A DNA stretch of 64,000 nt from Rhizobium sp. P38BS-XIX (GCF_012641435.1 NZ_JABAIJ010000011.1:62001-126000); one strand, 5' to 3'. Counted from the stretch's first letter, positions 1 to 8,728 are shown. Notes: generated by a model not told the origin, from the letters alone. Numbers and translations are program-made.

Positions 1-759
1 CGACACGAGATTGCCTTGATCGGCAAAGAACTCGGCAGCCTTGAAGGTCTGCTCAACCAGGGCATCATTTCTGCGACAAAGGTCTATTCGCTGCAGCGTG
101 AAAGTGCTTCCCTCACCGGCGATCTCGGCAATCTTGTCTCTTCGATCGCCCAGACCCGCGGGAAGATCGCCGAAACGCAATTGCAGATCTTGCAGATCGA
201 TGCCGATCAGAGTTCTCAGGTCTCCGAGCAACTGCGCCAGGCGGAAAGCGATATCGGACAGTTCTCAGAGCGACTTGTCGCGGCCGAGGATGATCTCAAG
301 CGTATCGACATCAGGGCGCCACAGGCGGGTGTCGTGGACCAATTGAGTGTTCACGCCGAAGGCGCTGTCATCTCACCTGCCGAGACGATCATGCTGATCG
401 TTCCTGATAAGGACGCGCTTGTTGCGGAGCTTAAGCTTTCGCCGCAGGATATCGATCAGATTACTGTCGGGCAGCCGGTGTCGCTGCGGTTTCCCGCCTT
501 CAATCAGCGGATCACTCCTGAGCTGAACGGGCGCGTAGAGACCGTGTCCGCGGATCTGGCGACCGACCAGCGATCCGGCCAAAGCTATTATGTGGTGCGC
601 GCTCGTATCTTGAAGCCGGAATGGGATCGGCTGGGACGGCTGACGCCGCTGCCGGGCATGCCTGTGGAGGCTTTCATGCAGACCGGCAACAGAAGCATCC
701 TGGCCTATCTCACGAAGCCGATGACCGACCAGATCAGGCGTGCGTTCAAGGAAGATTAG
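1..759 (+). CDS. HlyD-family adaptor of a type I secretion system (3' part)
   Basis: The reading frame is open from the first base and the start lies outside the window, so only the last 252 residues are visible. They show a Gln/Glu-rich coiled-coil hairpin arm (roughly residues 15-95), then the lipoyl/barrel half with RIDIRAPQAGVVDQL, and the C-terminal beta-barrel typical of HlyD/PrsE membrane fusion proteins. Such proteins bridge an inner-membrane ABC exporter and an outer-membrane TolC channel and export RTX proteins without a cleaved signal. The next gene, convergent, encodes an RTX glycanase that is a natural substrate. By analogy with the PrsD-PrsE/ExsH and PlyA systems of rhizobia this is a PrsE-like adaptor; the ABC exporter gene should lie just upstream of the window. 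Confidence 0.9.
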   Translation, partial: RHEIALIGKELGSLEGLLNQGIISATKVYSLQRESASLTGDLGNLVSSIAQTRGKIAETQLQILQIDADQSSQVSEQLRQAESDIGQFSERLVAAEDDLKRIDIRAPQAGVVDQLSVHAEGAVISPAETIMLIVPDKDALVAELKLSPQDIDQITVGQPVSLRFPAFNQRITPELNGRVETVSADLATDQRSGQSYYVVRARILKPEWDRLGRLTPLPGMPVEAFMQTGNRSILAYLTKPMTDQIRRAFKED

Positions 760-779
760 GGTGCCTCGAAAGGCACCCT
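758..779 (+). terminator. hairpin terminator after the HlyD-like gene
   Basis: A perfect 9-bp inverted repeat (AGGGTGCCT / AGGCACCCT) with a CGAA tetraloop overlaps the stop codon of the adaptor gene and lies between two convergent genes. The following T-tract is weak (TTATACTT), so it may serve both directions. Confidence 0.7.
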
Positions 780-786
780 TATACTT

Positions 787-2226
787 CTAGATATGCCAGT
801 CCGATGCATGAGCGGACTGGGCGTTGGCCGCAAGCTGTGAGGTATGGTCATCAAGCGAATAGGCCTTGATGTAATCGATCTTCATTTCAGATCCATTGTG
901 CAGCCCATCTGCCGGGGTGCCCGCCACGCCACCGACCGCGAGATCGACGAGCATATACATGGGGCCGTGCATGTCGGCAGGCGTGGCAGCATGGGCGACG
1001 GCAACATCATCGAAATACCAGGTAATCTGGTCCTTGTCCCAGAGCACGCCGTAATTGTGAAAGCCATCCGTGTTGGGCACTTCGACGGGGATGGAGGTCA
1101 TTGTGTGCTCGCCGCTGGCATTCGAATGAACTGTCACATTCACAGTATTCGGGTTTTGCCCGCGCATCTCGACGACGTCGAGTTCCGGCGGCCATGAACC
1201 GTCCTCCGGCAGCAGCCAGAAGGCCGGCCAAACGCCCTGATTATGCGGCATTTCTGCTCGCATTTCGAAGTAGCCATAGGTTTGCGAGAACGTGGAATGG
1301 GTGGTCAGCAGGCCGGATGTGTAGTCGTGATTGTCAACGATCGACTTCAAGGCATCGGGCGTCGGCTTGGCCGTAATGGTCAGAATGCCGTCTGAGGAGA
1401 TCGAGAACGGATTGGCGGATGCCGTCGGCGCATAGGACGGGTTGATGTACCACTGCAGCTCGGTGTTAAGGCTGCTACCTTTTTCCGGTGCCCAGGAATA
1501 TTTCGCATCCCAGGTGCCCTGTGTCCCCTCATGCAGAGAGAGCGTGTTGAAATCGTCCGAAAAGGTCTGCGTCAGCGCGGATCGATCGAGCCCAAGCTGG
1601 AACTGGTCCGCATGCAGGTCGCCAATGGCTTTGTTGGCCAGCACCAAGCTTTCGCCATTGCCAAGATCGAGCCGCACGTTGGCGCCTTCCTGGGTGGAAT
1701 GGCTGATCACTTGATCGAAGGATGTGAGGCCATATTGATTGAGGCGAACCTTGTCGTCATCACTGAAATCGGTGATCAGATCGCTGCCGTTCCCCTTTGT
1801 GATGATGAAAGTGTCTGCTCCGCCGCCGCCGGTCAGCACATCGTTGCCGGCGCCACCGTCAATGGTCTGGCTGCCGCTGCCACCAGTGATGATGTTGTCG
1901 GCATCGTTGCCATAGGCGTGGCGGTTGTTGCCCGTCACGGTCAGATTTTCGAAGTTCTCTGGAAGCGTATAGTCCATCCAGGTGTTGATGGTATCCACGC
2001 CGGAATTGGGCGCTTCGTAGGCGTGGTTGAGGCTCGAATACAGATAATAGATATCGTCACCGGTACCGCCCATCATCGTCACGTTGACGGAACTGTCGCC
2101 CCACATGGAATCGTTGCCGGCGGTGCCATGGAGCACCGGGCCTGATCCCGTCGCGGAAAAGAATCCCGTCGAGGTGTCGCTATAATAAAGGGGCTGGCCA
2201 AGAGCATTCAAAACAGAATTGGGCAT
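787..2226 (-). CDS. secreted RTX glycoside hydrolase family 16 (ExsH-like beta-glycanase)
   Basis: A 479-residue protein in two parts. Residues 30-145 carry glycine/aspartate-rich RTX nonapeptides (GGTGDDIYY, GGAGNDVLTGG, GGGADTF), which bind calcium and mark substrates of type I secretion. Residues 220-460 form a GH16 beta-jelly-roll domain with the catalytic signature ELDVVE (E348 nucleophile, D350, E353 acid/base) after WPAFWLLPEDG. There is no N-terminal signal peptide, as expected for type I export. In rhizobia, ExsH of this type cleaves nascent succinoglycan and PlyA/PlyB trim acidic exopolysaccharide; the precise glycan here cannot be read from sequence. It converges on the HlyD-like adaptor gene, which supports export by that system. 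Confidence 0.9.
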   Translation of the reverse strand: MPNSVLNALGQPLYYSDTSTGFFSATGSGPVLHGTAGNDSMWGDSSVNVTMMGGTGDDIYYLYSSLNHAYEAPNSGVDTINTWMDYTLPENFENLTVTGNNRHAYGNDADNIITGGSGSQTIDGGAGNDVLTGGGGADTFIITKGNGSDLITDFSDDDKVRLNQYGLTSFDQVISHSTQEGANVRLDLGNGESLVLANKAIGDLHADQFQLGLDRSALTQTFSDDFNTLSLHEGTQGTWDAKYSWAPEKGSSLNTELQWYINPSYAPTASANPFSISSDGILTITAKPTPDALKSIVDNHDYTSGLLTTHSTFSQTYGYFEMRAEMPHNQGVWPAFWLLPEDGSWPPELDVVEMRGQNPNTVNVTVHSNASGEHTMTSIPVEVPNTDGFHNYGVLWDKDQITWYFDDVAVAHAATPADMHGPMYMLVDLAVGGVAGTPADGLHNGSEMKIDYIKAYSLDDHTSQLAANAQSAHASDWHI

Positions 2227-2531
2227 GGGGAACCTCTTCCTTCCTGCAGGACTTTCTCCTCCGTCGACCTAATATTTCTCCCCGCTCATATACATCAGAT
2301 AGCGTGCTTTGCTTTCCCGCACACCCCTGACGGTAGGTTTTTTGGCGAGAGGTGCTGAATGGGTGCTTAACGTCCCTTTCACCTGCCTCAAGAAGGGTCG
2401 GCCAACCTCGTATCAGAGAAGAGATTTTCGGTTTTGCCGCCAAGGTGAGACAGCTGTTCCTTTTAATCTACTATTTTTATCGACAATATTCGCATGATCG
2501 AAAACATGCCCGATGTTCGGAAGGGATCAGA
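2227..2531. other. intergenic region between divergent glycanase and FMN reductase genes
   Basis: About 300 bases that must hold the promoters of both divergent genes. An AT-rich stretch (2455-2500) lies before the FMN reductase gene. I see no convincing operator, repeat or small gene. Confidence 0.5.
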
Positions 2532-3092
2532 ATGAGTGCGCCTAAAATTATCGGTATCGCCGGCAGCTTCAATCGGCCATCCAAGACCTACTCGCTGGTG
2601 AAGACCGTCGCTGATCTGGCGAGCGACCGGTATGGCTTCGCCAGCAAGGTTTATGATTTGCATGACGTCGGCCCCTCGCTTGGAACGGCGCAATGGCGCA
2701 GCGACCTTGATGCTCAGGCCGCAAGCGTGATCGACGACATCGTCTCCGCCGATGCGCTGATTGTCGGCTCCCCAACCTTCAAGGGATCGTATCCCGGCCT
2801 CTTCAAGCATCTGATCGATCTGATCGACCCGCACGAGCTGCGGGCAAAGCCGATCATTATCACCGCAACCGGCGGCGGGGACCGACATGCGCTGATGGTC
2901 GAGCACCAGTTGCGGCCGCTCTTCGGCTTCTTCATGTCCCATACACTGCCAACGGCAGTTTACGCCTCGGATCGCGATTTCACCGATTACAAGGTTTCGT
3001 CCGCGCCGCTTTCGAGCCGCATCGACGACGTCGTCGCCGAACTCGGCGCGTTCTTTCCGCAGGCAGTGCCCCTGCTGGCGGCGGCGGAATAG
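2532..3092 (+). CDS. NAD(P)H-dependent FMN reductase (SsuE/MsuE type)
   Basis: A 186-residue flavodoxin-fold protein starting MSAPKIIGIAGSF. The N-terminal GIAGSFNRPSKT loop binds FMN phosphate and GSPTFKGSYPGLFKHLID is the typical SsuE/MsuE segment. Such enzymes supply reduced FMN to two-component monooxygenases for alkanesulfonates and related organosulfur compounds. I chose the ATG at 2532 because it follows an AAGGGA ribosome site and the family's N-terminus begins there; the upstream in-frame extension looks non-coding. No sulfonate monooxygenase lies nearby, but a 1-Cys peroxiredoxin of the LsfA type follows 1 kb downstream on the same strand, and lsfA is a sulfate-starvation gene in pseudomonads. 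A role in organosulfur use is therefore plausible. Confidence 0.85.
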   Translation: MSAPKIIGIAGSFNRPSKTYSLVKTVADLASDRYGFASKVYDLHDVGPSLGTAQWRSDLDAQAASVIDDIVSADALIVGSPTFKGSYPGLFKHLIDLIDPHELRAKPIIITATGGGDRHALMVEHQLRPLFGFFMSHTLPTAVYASDRDFTDYKVSSAPLSSRIDDVVAELGAFFPQAVPLLAAAE

Positions 3093-3151
3093 CGTTCGTC
3101 GAGCCCGTTCGGCAGGCAGCGAATTTCGAATTCAACGAAATGGAGGGTTGC

Positions 3152-3331
3152 ATGACGTCCAATATCATCAGTCGCCTGAAGGCGCTTTTGGGTTTTCTCA
3201 AGGTCGATCAGGCAAACGAGAAGTCCGTATCCACGCACAGCTTCGCCTCGGCCAATTATCCCGAGCGGGAGCCGTCGGCGCGAGACTACGAGATCTATTA
3301 CTGGTGTGCTTCGCCGGCCCCTTGGTATTGA
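3152..3331 (+). CDS. small protein of unknown function
   Basis: A 59-residue frame starting MTSNIISRLKALLGFL and ending YYWCASPAPWY. An excellent ribosome site (GGAGGG, 3142-3147) sits four bases before the ATG at 3152, which is the main reason to believe the gene and to prefer this start over the in-frame ATG at 3140. The N-terminal 20 residues could form an amphipathic helix; the tail is rich in aromatics and proline. It follows the FMN reductase gene by 60 bases and precedes a hydrolase gene, so it may be co-transcribed. I do not recognise a family. Confidence 0.55.
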   Translation: MTSNIISRLKALLGFLKVDQANEKSVSTHSFASANYPEREPSARDYEIYYWCASPAPWY

Positions 3332-3397
3332 AGAGGAGGCGTCTTTGGCTTCTTGTCGTCCGATGGGTTGTTTGCCGGCATCCGTTGTGAGGCCGAT

Positions 3398-3982
3398 ATG
3401 AGCAAAGTGCTGATACTGCCCGGATTGTTTGGGTCAAATGAAGGGCATTGGCAGCGTCACTGGCTGCAAGACCACTCAGACGTGCGGCTCGTTGAGCAGC
3501 AGGACTGGGATTTTCCACATGTTTGCGATTGGATGGAGCGCCTGGAGGCGGCTCTCGAAGATGCCGGTGACGCCTATCTCGTCGCCCACAGTCTTGGCTG
3601 TATCCTGGCTGCGAGACTGGCTGGGCGTCCAGCCGCGCGAAGGGTCAAGGGCGCGCTTCTCGTTGCCCCTTGCGATATTCCGGCGACCGAAAGGCTCCAC
3701 GCCGGCCATCTCTCTTTCGGATCCATGCCGACCGACGCATTGCCGTTTCCAAGTATCACCGTCGGTAGCCTGAACGATGTCTACATGACGCTCGATCGGC
3801 TCACGCTGTTCGGGCGCCTCTGGAATTCCGATGTTCGCAACATAGGCCTTGCCGGCCACATCAACATCGCCAGTGGCTTCGGACGCTGGCCAAGCGGCTA
3901 TGGCTTTCTAGACATGTTGAAGGCTCGCGCCAGGCATCGCCGACCGCGTGGATTTTCGACAGCAATCGCCGCTTCCGTTTGA
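3398..3982 (+). CDS. RBBP9/YdeN-type alpha/beta hydrolase
   Basis: A 194-residue single-domain serine hydrolase. It begins MSKVLILPGLFGSNEGHWQ, with the PGxxGSxxxHWQ start typical of the RBBP9/YdeN family. The nucleophile elbow is AHSLGC (Ser about residue 65), the acid is probably in SLNDVYMTLDR, and the catalytic His is in GLAGHINIASGFG. The substrate is unknown for most members. The ATG at 3398 was preferred because the family starts here and GAGG lies just upstream; the frame stays open for 15 codons before it. It lies between the small unknown gene and the peroxiredoxin gene on the same strand. Confidence 0.8.
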   Translation: MSKVLILPGLFGSNEGHWQRHWLQDHSDVRLVEQQDWDFPHVCDWMERLEAALEDAGDAYLVAHSLGCILAARLAGRPAARRVKGALLVAPCDIPATERLHAGHLSFGSMPTDALPFPSITVGSLNDVYMTLDRLTLFGRLWNSDVRNIGLAGHINIASGFGRWPSGYGFLDMLKARARHRRPRGFSTAIAASV

Positions 3983-4094
3983 AAGAGGGCTTTTCATATG
4001 AAGCATTCGACGCCATTGTGCGGCCGAATTTTTGACCGTGTTCTTTGATCGCCATCAGGGCATGCGACGAAGGTCACATTTTGGAGGTAGTCTC

Positions 4095-4754
4095 ATGAGT
4101 TTGCGTATCAACGATATTGCTCCCGATTTCGCCGCCGACACCACGCAGGGCGAAATCCAGTTTCACGACTGGATTGGCGATGGCTGGGCCGTTCTGTTTT
4201 CTCACCCAAAGAATTTCACGCCTGTCTGCACGACCGAACTGGGCGCTATGGCTGGCCTTGAAGGCGAATTCCGCAAACGCGGGGTTAAGATTGTCGGTAT
4301 CTCCGTGGATCCGGTCGAAAGCCATGCTCGCTGGAAGAACGACATCAAGACGGCGACCGGCTTCGAAGTCGACTATCCGCTGATCGGCGACAAGGATCTC
4401 AAGGTCGCGAAGCTCTACGACATGTTGCCCGCCAGCGCCGGGGACAGCTCCGAGGGCCGCACACCGGCAGATAACGCCACGGTTCGCTCCGTTTTCGTGA
4501 TCGGCCCGGACAAGAAGATCAAGCTGATCCTCACCTATCCGATGACGACTGGCCGCAATTTCGGGGAAATCCTGCGGGCGATCGACTCGATCCAGCTGAC
4601 CAGCAAGCATCAGGTTGCAACGCCTGCTAACTGGCAGCAGGGCGACGATGTCATCATTACCGCGGCCGTTTCCAACGAAGATGCGATCACCCGCTTCGGT
4701 TCTTTCGATACGGTATTGCCGTATCTCCGCAAGACCCGCCAGCCATCTGCCTGA
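4095..4754 (+). CDS. 1-Cys peroxiredoxin (LsfA/Prx6 type)
   Basis: A 219-residue thioredoxin-fold peroxidase that reduces hydroperoxides. The peroxidatic cysteine lies in the Prx6-type motif NFTPVCTTELG (about residue 49), with the conserved downstream Arg in ATVRSVFVIGP, and the long C-terminal domain (TPANWQQGDDVIITAAVSNE) marks the Prx6/LsfA subfamily. The ATG at 4095 follows a strong GGAGGT ribosome site. LsfA of pseudomonads is induced by sulfate starvation; with the FMN reductase gene upstream this hints at a sulfur-scavenging context, but the co-location is only suggestive. A clear terminator follows. Confidence 0.92.
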   Translation: MSLRINDIAPDFAADTTQGEIQFHDWIGDGWAVLFSHPKNFTPVCTTELGAMAGLEGEFRKRGVKIVGISVDPVESHARWKNDIKTATGFEVDYPLIGDKDLKVAKLYDMLPASAGDSSEGRTPADNATVRSVFVIGPDKKIKLILTYPMTTGRNFGEILRAIDSIQLTSKHQVATPANWQQGDDVIITAAVSNEDAITRFGSFDTVLPYLRKTRQPSA

Positions 4755-4781
4755 GCGGCGACAGATATCATGCAAGTCGAT

Positions 4782-4813
4782 GCAATGCGGCCTCTACGGC
4801 CGCATTGCTTTTT
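4782..4813 (+). terminator. rho-independent terminator after the peroxiredoxin gene
   Basis: A perfect 11-bp stem (GCAATGCGGCC / GGCCGCATTGC) with loop TCTAC is followed by TTTTT. It overlaps the stop codon of the convergent LysR gene. Confidence 0.9.
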
Positions 4814-5714
4814 AGAGCTTCACGTTTTCGCGCAGAAATTCCAGAAGTGCACGTACGCGGGCGGGTAGCGGTCCCCCCTGACCTATATAGACGGCGTAAA
4901 ATTCCTCGACGTCTCCCGGATTGAGGTCTTCCAGGACCGGCCGCAGCCGGCCGGAGGCGATGTCCGATTTGACGGTGAAGGCAGCAAGTCGCGCCATGCC
5001 GGCTCCCGCAAGCGCCAGATGGCGCATGGCTTCGCCATCTCCCGCCCGTAGGCTCAGCGCCATAGGGATGGTCTTGATGTCGCTGCCGAACCGCAGGGGC
5101 CACGCTTCGACGGCACGAGAATAGGCAAAATCGATGCGGCAGTGCTTTTCAAGCTCGGCAGCGGAGCGGGGCTTTCCATGCCGTTGCAGATAGTCGGATG
5201 ACGCGACGATTATGTTGCGAGCCGTCCCAAGCTTGCGCGCCGTCAGCCTTGAGCTTTTCAACGGCCCGGTACGGATCGCGACATCGGCCCGCTCCTCCAT
5301 CAGGTCAACGACCTTGTCGGTGTGGAAGATTTCCAGCGTGACGTCCGGATAGAGCGTCATGAAGGCGGGCACGAGCGGCGCCAGTACATGATTGCCGAAG
5401 GAGGCGCTGGTGTTGATGCGGATATGGCCGGCAGCCCTTTCGCCCGCCGAGGCATGCCGCTCTGCCTCGGTGATATCGGCGAGGATCGCCATACTGCGCT
5501 CATAAAAGGCGCAGCCCTCCGGTGTCAGCTGCAACCGTCTCGTGGAGCGGTTGATCAGGCGGGCGCCGAGACGCTTTTCGAGGCGCGTCACCAGTTTGCT
5601 GACGGCTGAGGGCGTCATCCGGCATGCGGCAGCGGCGGCTGTGAATCCGCCGAGTTGCACGGTACGGACAAAGACCTCCATTTCACCGGAGCGATTGATG
5701 TCTTGGCGGGACAT
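4812..5714 (-). CDS. LysR-family transcriptional regulator
   Basis: A 300-residue LTTR. The winged helix-turn-helix is at residues 15-60 (GGFTAAAAACRMTPSAVSKL, then RLEKRLGARLINRSTRRLQLT), followed by the two-lobed effector domain (RINTSASFGNHVLAPLVPAF). It resembles the CrgA/DmlR branch. It is divergent from the aldo-keto reductase gene at 5807 with a 92-base gap, the classical arrangement in which the LTTR controls the divergent gene and itself. The effector is unknown. Confidence 0.92.
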   Translation of the reverse strand: MSRQDINRSGEMEVFVRTVQLGGFTAAAAACRMTPSAVSKLVTRLEKRLGARLINRSTRRLQLTPEGCAFYERSMAILADITEAERHASAGERAAGHIRINTSASFGNHVLAPLVPAFMTLYPDVTLEIFHTDKVVDLMEERADVAIRTGPLKSSRLTARKLGTARNIIVASSDYLQRHGKPRSAAELEKHCRIDFAYSRAVEAWPLRFGSDIKTIPMALSLRAGDGEAMRHLALAGAGMARLAAFTVKSDIASGRLRPVLEDLNPGDVEEFYAVYIGQGGPLPARVRALLEFLRENVKL

Positions 5715-5806
5715 GATGAATTCAAGTCACAAATCTGTTTCTTACAGGCAATCTATATCATGCAAGTGCGGGCGTCTATCTATTGGGAAAGCAAAGGAGA
5801 TAGACG

Positions 5807-6841
5807 ATGGACTACAGAAATCTTGGTGCTTCTGGCCTCAGAGTGCCCGTCCTAAGTTTTGGGGCAGGGACGTTTGGCGGTAACGGGCCGCTGTTCAGCG
5901 CATGGGGCTCTACAAACGCGGCGGAAGCAACCCGCCTCGTCGATATTTGCCTGGAGGCAGGGCTCAATCTGTTCGACACTGCCGATGTCTATTCGGCCGG
6001 CTCTTCCGAGGAGATACTGGGCGCGGCAATCCGGGGAAGGCGCGATGCGGTGTTGATCTCCACCAAGACCGCGTTGCCGATGGGTGATGGACCGGCTGAT
6101 TGGGGCACTTCGCGGGCGCGCTTGATAACATCCGTCGACGCCGCGCTGCGCCGTCTCGGGACGGACTATATCGATCTGCTGCAATTGCATGCCTTCGATG
6201 CCTCGACACCGATAGAGGAGGTGCTTTCTGCCCTTGATGGCTTGGTGAAGGCGGGCAAGATTCGCTACATCGGCGCGTCGAATTTTGCCGGCTGGGAACT
6301 GATGAAATCGCTCGCCGTTTCGGAACGGCACTCTCTCGTTCGCCATGTGGCGCATCAGGTCTATTACTCGTTGGCCGGTCGCGATTATGAATGGGAACTC
6401 ATGCCGCTCGGTGCAGATCAGAAGGTGGGTGCACTTGTCTGGAGCCCGCTGGCGTGGGGTCGCCTGACCGGCAAGATCCGCCGTGGTCAGCCCCTGCCGG
6501 AGAAAAGCCGCCTGCACGAAACCGCATCTTTCGGTCCGCCCGTCGATGATGAGAAACTTTTCGATATCGTCGATGTGTTGGATCAGATCGCCACCGAAAC
6601 CGGCAAAACCGTGCCGCAGATCGCGATCAATTGGCTGTTGAACCGTCCGACCGTGGCGAGCGTGATCATCGGTGCGCGCAACGAAGAGCAACTGCGCCAA
6701 AATCTCGGCGCTGTGGGCTGGACACTGTCCACAGAGCAGATCGAAAGGCTGGACAAGGTCAGCGCCGTCGCAGCACCCTATCCCTACTTTCCATATCGGC
6801 GTCAGGAGGGTTTCGCCAGGCTTAATCCTCCGGTGGTCTGA
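5807..6841 (+). CDS. aldo/keto reductase
   Basis: A 344-residue (beta/alpha)8 NADPH-dependent oxidoreductase. The catalytic tetrad is readable: D57 and Y62 in FDTADVYSAG, K87 in STKTALP and H128 in LQLHAFD. The C-terminal NADPH-binding segment is SVIIGARNEEQLRQNLGA. A good ribosome site (AAGGAG) precedes the ATG. It is divergent from the LysR gene at 4812-5714, which probably controls it, and convergent with a second aldo/keto reductase of similar length (6901-7932). The substrate cannot be deduced; close relatives act on small aldehydes and ketones. Confidence 0.92.
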   Translation: MDYRNLGASGLRVPVLSFGAGTFGGNGPLFSAWGSTNAAEATRLVDICLEAGLNLFDTADVYSAGSSEEILGAAIRGRRDAVLISTKTALPMGDGPADWGTSRARLITSVDAALRRLGTDYIDLLQLHAFDASTPIEEVLSALDGLVKAGKIRYIGASNFAGWELMKSLAVSERHSLVRHVAHQVYYSLAGRDYEWELMPLGADQKVGALVWSPLAWGRLTGKIRRGQPLPEKSRLHETASFGPPVDDEKLFDIVDVLDQIATETGKTVPQIAINWLLNRPTVASVIIGARNEEQLRQNLGAVGWTLSTEQIERLDKVSAVAAPYPYFPYRRQEGFARLNPPVV

Positions 6842-6861
6842 TAAGCCCTTGCGGTGAAGGC

Positions 6862-6891
6862 GGCGGCGAGACCAAGAATTGCCTCGCCGCC
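6862..6891. terminator. hairpin between convergent aldo/keto reductase genes
   Basis: A 9-bp stem (GGCGGCGAG / CTCGCCGCC) with a 12-nt loop, followed by the AT-rich ATCCATATTTT. It sits between two convergent stop codons and may act on both transcripts. Confidence 0.6.
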
Positions 6892-6900
6892 ATCCATATT

Positions 6901-7932
6901 TTAACGGCCACCCTCAATCTTGCGGTGGCGCTGGTTCCGGCCGCTTTCGCCATAGGGGTAGGCTGCGGGCTGCGGCGCGCTGATGTCGTTCAGCCTGTCC
7001 ATCTCGGCGTCCGTCAGTGTTAGTTTCGCGGCACCCAGATTGTCGGCGAGCTGTTCGGACGTTCGGGCGCCGAGAATGACGGATGTCACGGCCGGGCGCG
7101 CCGCAGTCCAGGCAAGGGCGACCTGCGCCATGCTGACGTCGCGCGCCTTCGATATATCCCGGACAGCATCGATGATGGCCCAGGTGCGCTCTTGGGCATT
7201 GCGGCCGGCATAGGCCTCGCTGCCGCGGTTGGGGTTTTCGCCGAGCCTGGTGGCACCCGTTGGCGCCTCGTCGCGCTTGTATTTACCCGTCAGCCAGCCG
7301 CCACCAAGAGGCGACCATGGAAGCATGCCCATGCCGGCATCCAGGCATGCGTCGACGATCTCGAGTTCGATGTCGCGAATGAGAAGATTATATTGCGGCT
7401 GAAGCGTCACCGGCCGCGTATAGCCTTGCGCCTTGGCGATCTCGACGGCCTTGGCGATGTGCCAACCCACATAGTTGGAGAAGCCGTAATAGTCGATCTT
7501 GCCGGCGCGCACGGCATCGTCGAGAAATCGCAACGTTTCCTCGATCGGGGTCAAGGCATCCCACGCATGCATTTGATAAAGATCGATATGCTCGATGCCC
7601 AATCGGTGCAGAGAGTCGTCCAGAGCCTGGTTCAGATGCCGGCGCGAGAGGCCGATGTCATTTGGCCCGCTGCCCATTGGGAACCGGCCCTTGGTGGCGA
7701 TAACTGCCTGGCGTGCTTCGCTCGGACGCGCCTTCAGCCAGCGGCCGATGATCTCTTCCGATTTACCCGCACTATAGACATCGGCAGTGTCGATGAAGTT
7801 GCCGCCCCAGGCGAAATAATCGTCGAGCAGCTTGTGGGATGCGGCTTCGTCGGCTTCCGCGCCGAAGGTCATGGTGCCAAGGCAATAGGCTGTGACGACG
7901 GCCCCGCTTGGGCCGAGCTTGCGATAATCCAT
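6901..7932 (-). CDS. aldo/keto reductase (second copy)
   Basis: A 343-residue aldo/keto reductase with the full tetrad: D48 and Y53 in IDTADVYSAG, K81 in ATKGRFP and H122 in YQMHAWD, and the C-terminal SVILGARTSEQLADNLGA cofactor segment. The start at 7932 is preferred because GAGGAGGC precedes it and the product then begins MDYRKLGPSG, matching the neighbouring paralogue; the frame extends 25 codons further upstream. It lies tail to tail with the gene at 5807-6841. Shared motifs point to a common ancestor, but the sequences differ enough that this is not a recent copy. Confidence 0.9.
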   Translation of the reverse strand: MDYRKLGPSGAVVTAYCLGTMTFGAEADEAASHKLLDDYFAWGGNFIDTADVYSAGKSEEIIGRWLKARPSEARQAVIATKGRFPMGSGPNDIGLSRRHLNQALDDSLHRLGIEHIDLYQMHAWDALTPIEETLRFLDDAVRAGKIDYYGFSNYVGWHIAKAVEIAKAQGYTRPVTLQPQYNLLIRDIELEIVDACLDAGMGMLPWSPLGGGWLTGKYKRDEAPTGATRLGENPNRGSEAYAGRNAQERTWAIIDAVRDISKARDVSMAQVALAWTAARPAVTSVILGARTSEQLADNLGAAKLTLTDAEMDRLNDISAPQPAAYPYGESGRNQRHRKIEGGR

Positions 7933-8191
7933 TCCTGCCTCCTCTGAACGGAGCGCCGGTGCCCGATCGGCAAAGCCGTTGGGTGAGCCGCAGGCTCCGT
8001 GATCCATAGCAATGTGGTGCTTGAGACGGCCTCCACCGTCGATGGGATTCGACGCGCAGCATGTTCAATGCTGTGGCCGCAGAGCTACTTTAGCCAATCA
8101 TCCCATCATTACCAAGCGCATTCATTGCCTGCGCTGCGTGGCTTGCGTAAAATTATGCGTGATGATTCCTTTTTCGCCAGATGTTCCATCG

Positions 8192-8728
8192 ATGGATGAA
8201 ACACCAACAAGCCGCATGCTCTCCTGGGCGCGCAACTCGACCATTTATCGGCTCGAGCGCCGTATGATGACCGAGAAGCAATTGTTCGATGCGATCACCA
8301 AAAAGGCGAAAAAGAAATTCGAGGATATCAGCGATCAGCAGATCAAGGCGCTCGCCGACTTCGCCGTCAAATTCGCCTATGAGCTGAAAGTGCTCGACGA
8401 TGTCGCCTTCGCCGAGATCAGCACGCGCTCGGCGGTTCGCTCCGGCAAGTCGAAGAAAGCCATCGCCTTCAAGCTAGCCTCCAAGGGTATTGACGGCGAA
8501 ACCGTCACGGCAGCCGTTGAGGACGTGGACGATCTTCAGTCCGCCGTCATCTTTGCCAGGAAACGCGGCTTTGGACCTTTCCGCCGTGGCGAAATGGACG
8601 ACAAACGCAAAGTGAAAGAACTCTCCGCCTTTGCTCGCAATGGCTTCAGTTTCGCGACCGGTAAAAGGGTCTGCGAGATGGAGCGCGAGGACGCCGAGGA
8701 CATGCTGAGCGCGAGTTCGTCATTTTGA
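8192..8728 (+). CDS. recX: regulatory protein RecX
   Basis: A 178-residue, highly charged helical protein of the RecX family, which binds RecA filaments and limits recombination. Recognisable segments are MLSWARNSTIYRLERRMMTE, the three-helix repeats around LKVLDDVAFAEI and SGKSKKAIAFKLASKGI, and FARKRGFGPFRRGE. Neither the ATG at 8192 nor the in-frame ATG at 8162 has a good ribosome site; I chose 8192 because the recognisable RecX sequence begins there. There is no recA beside it, so it is a stand-alone gene. The DUF922 gene follows on the same strand 65 bases later. Confidence 0.82.
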   Translation: MDETPTSRMLSWARNSTIYRLERRMMTEKQLFDAITKKAKKKFEDISDQQIKALADFAVKFAYELKVLDDVAFAEISTRSAVRSGKSKKAIAFKLASKGIDGETVTAAVEDVDDLQSAVIFARKRGFGPFRRGEMDDKRKVKELSAFARNGFSFATGKRVCEMEREDAEDMLSASSSF

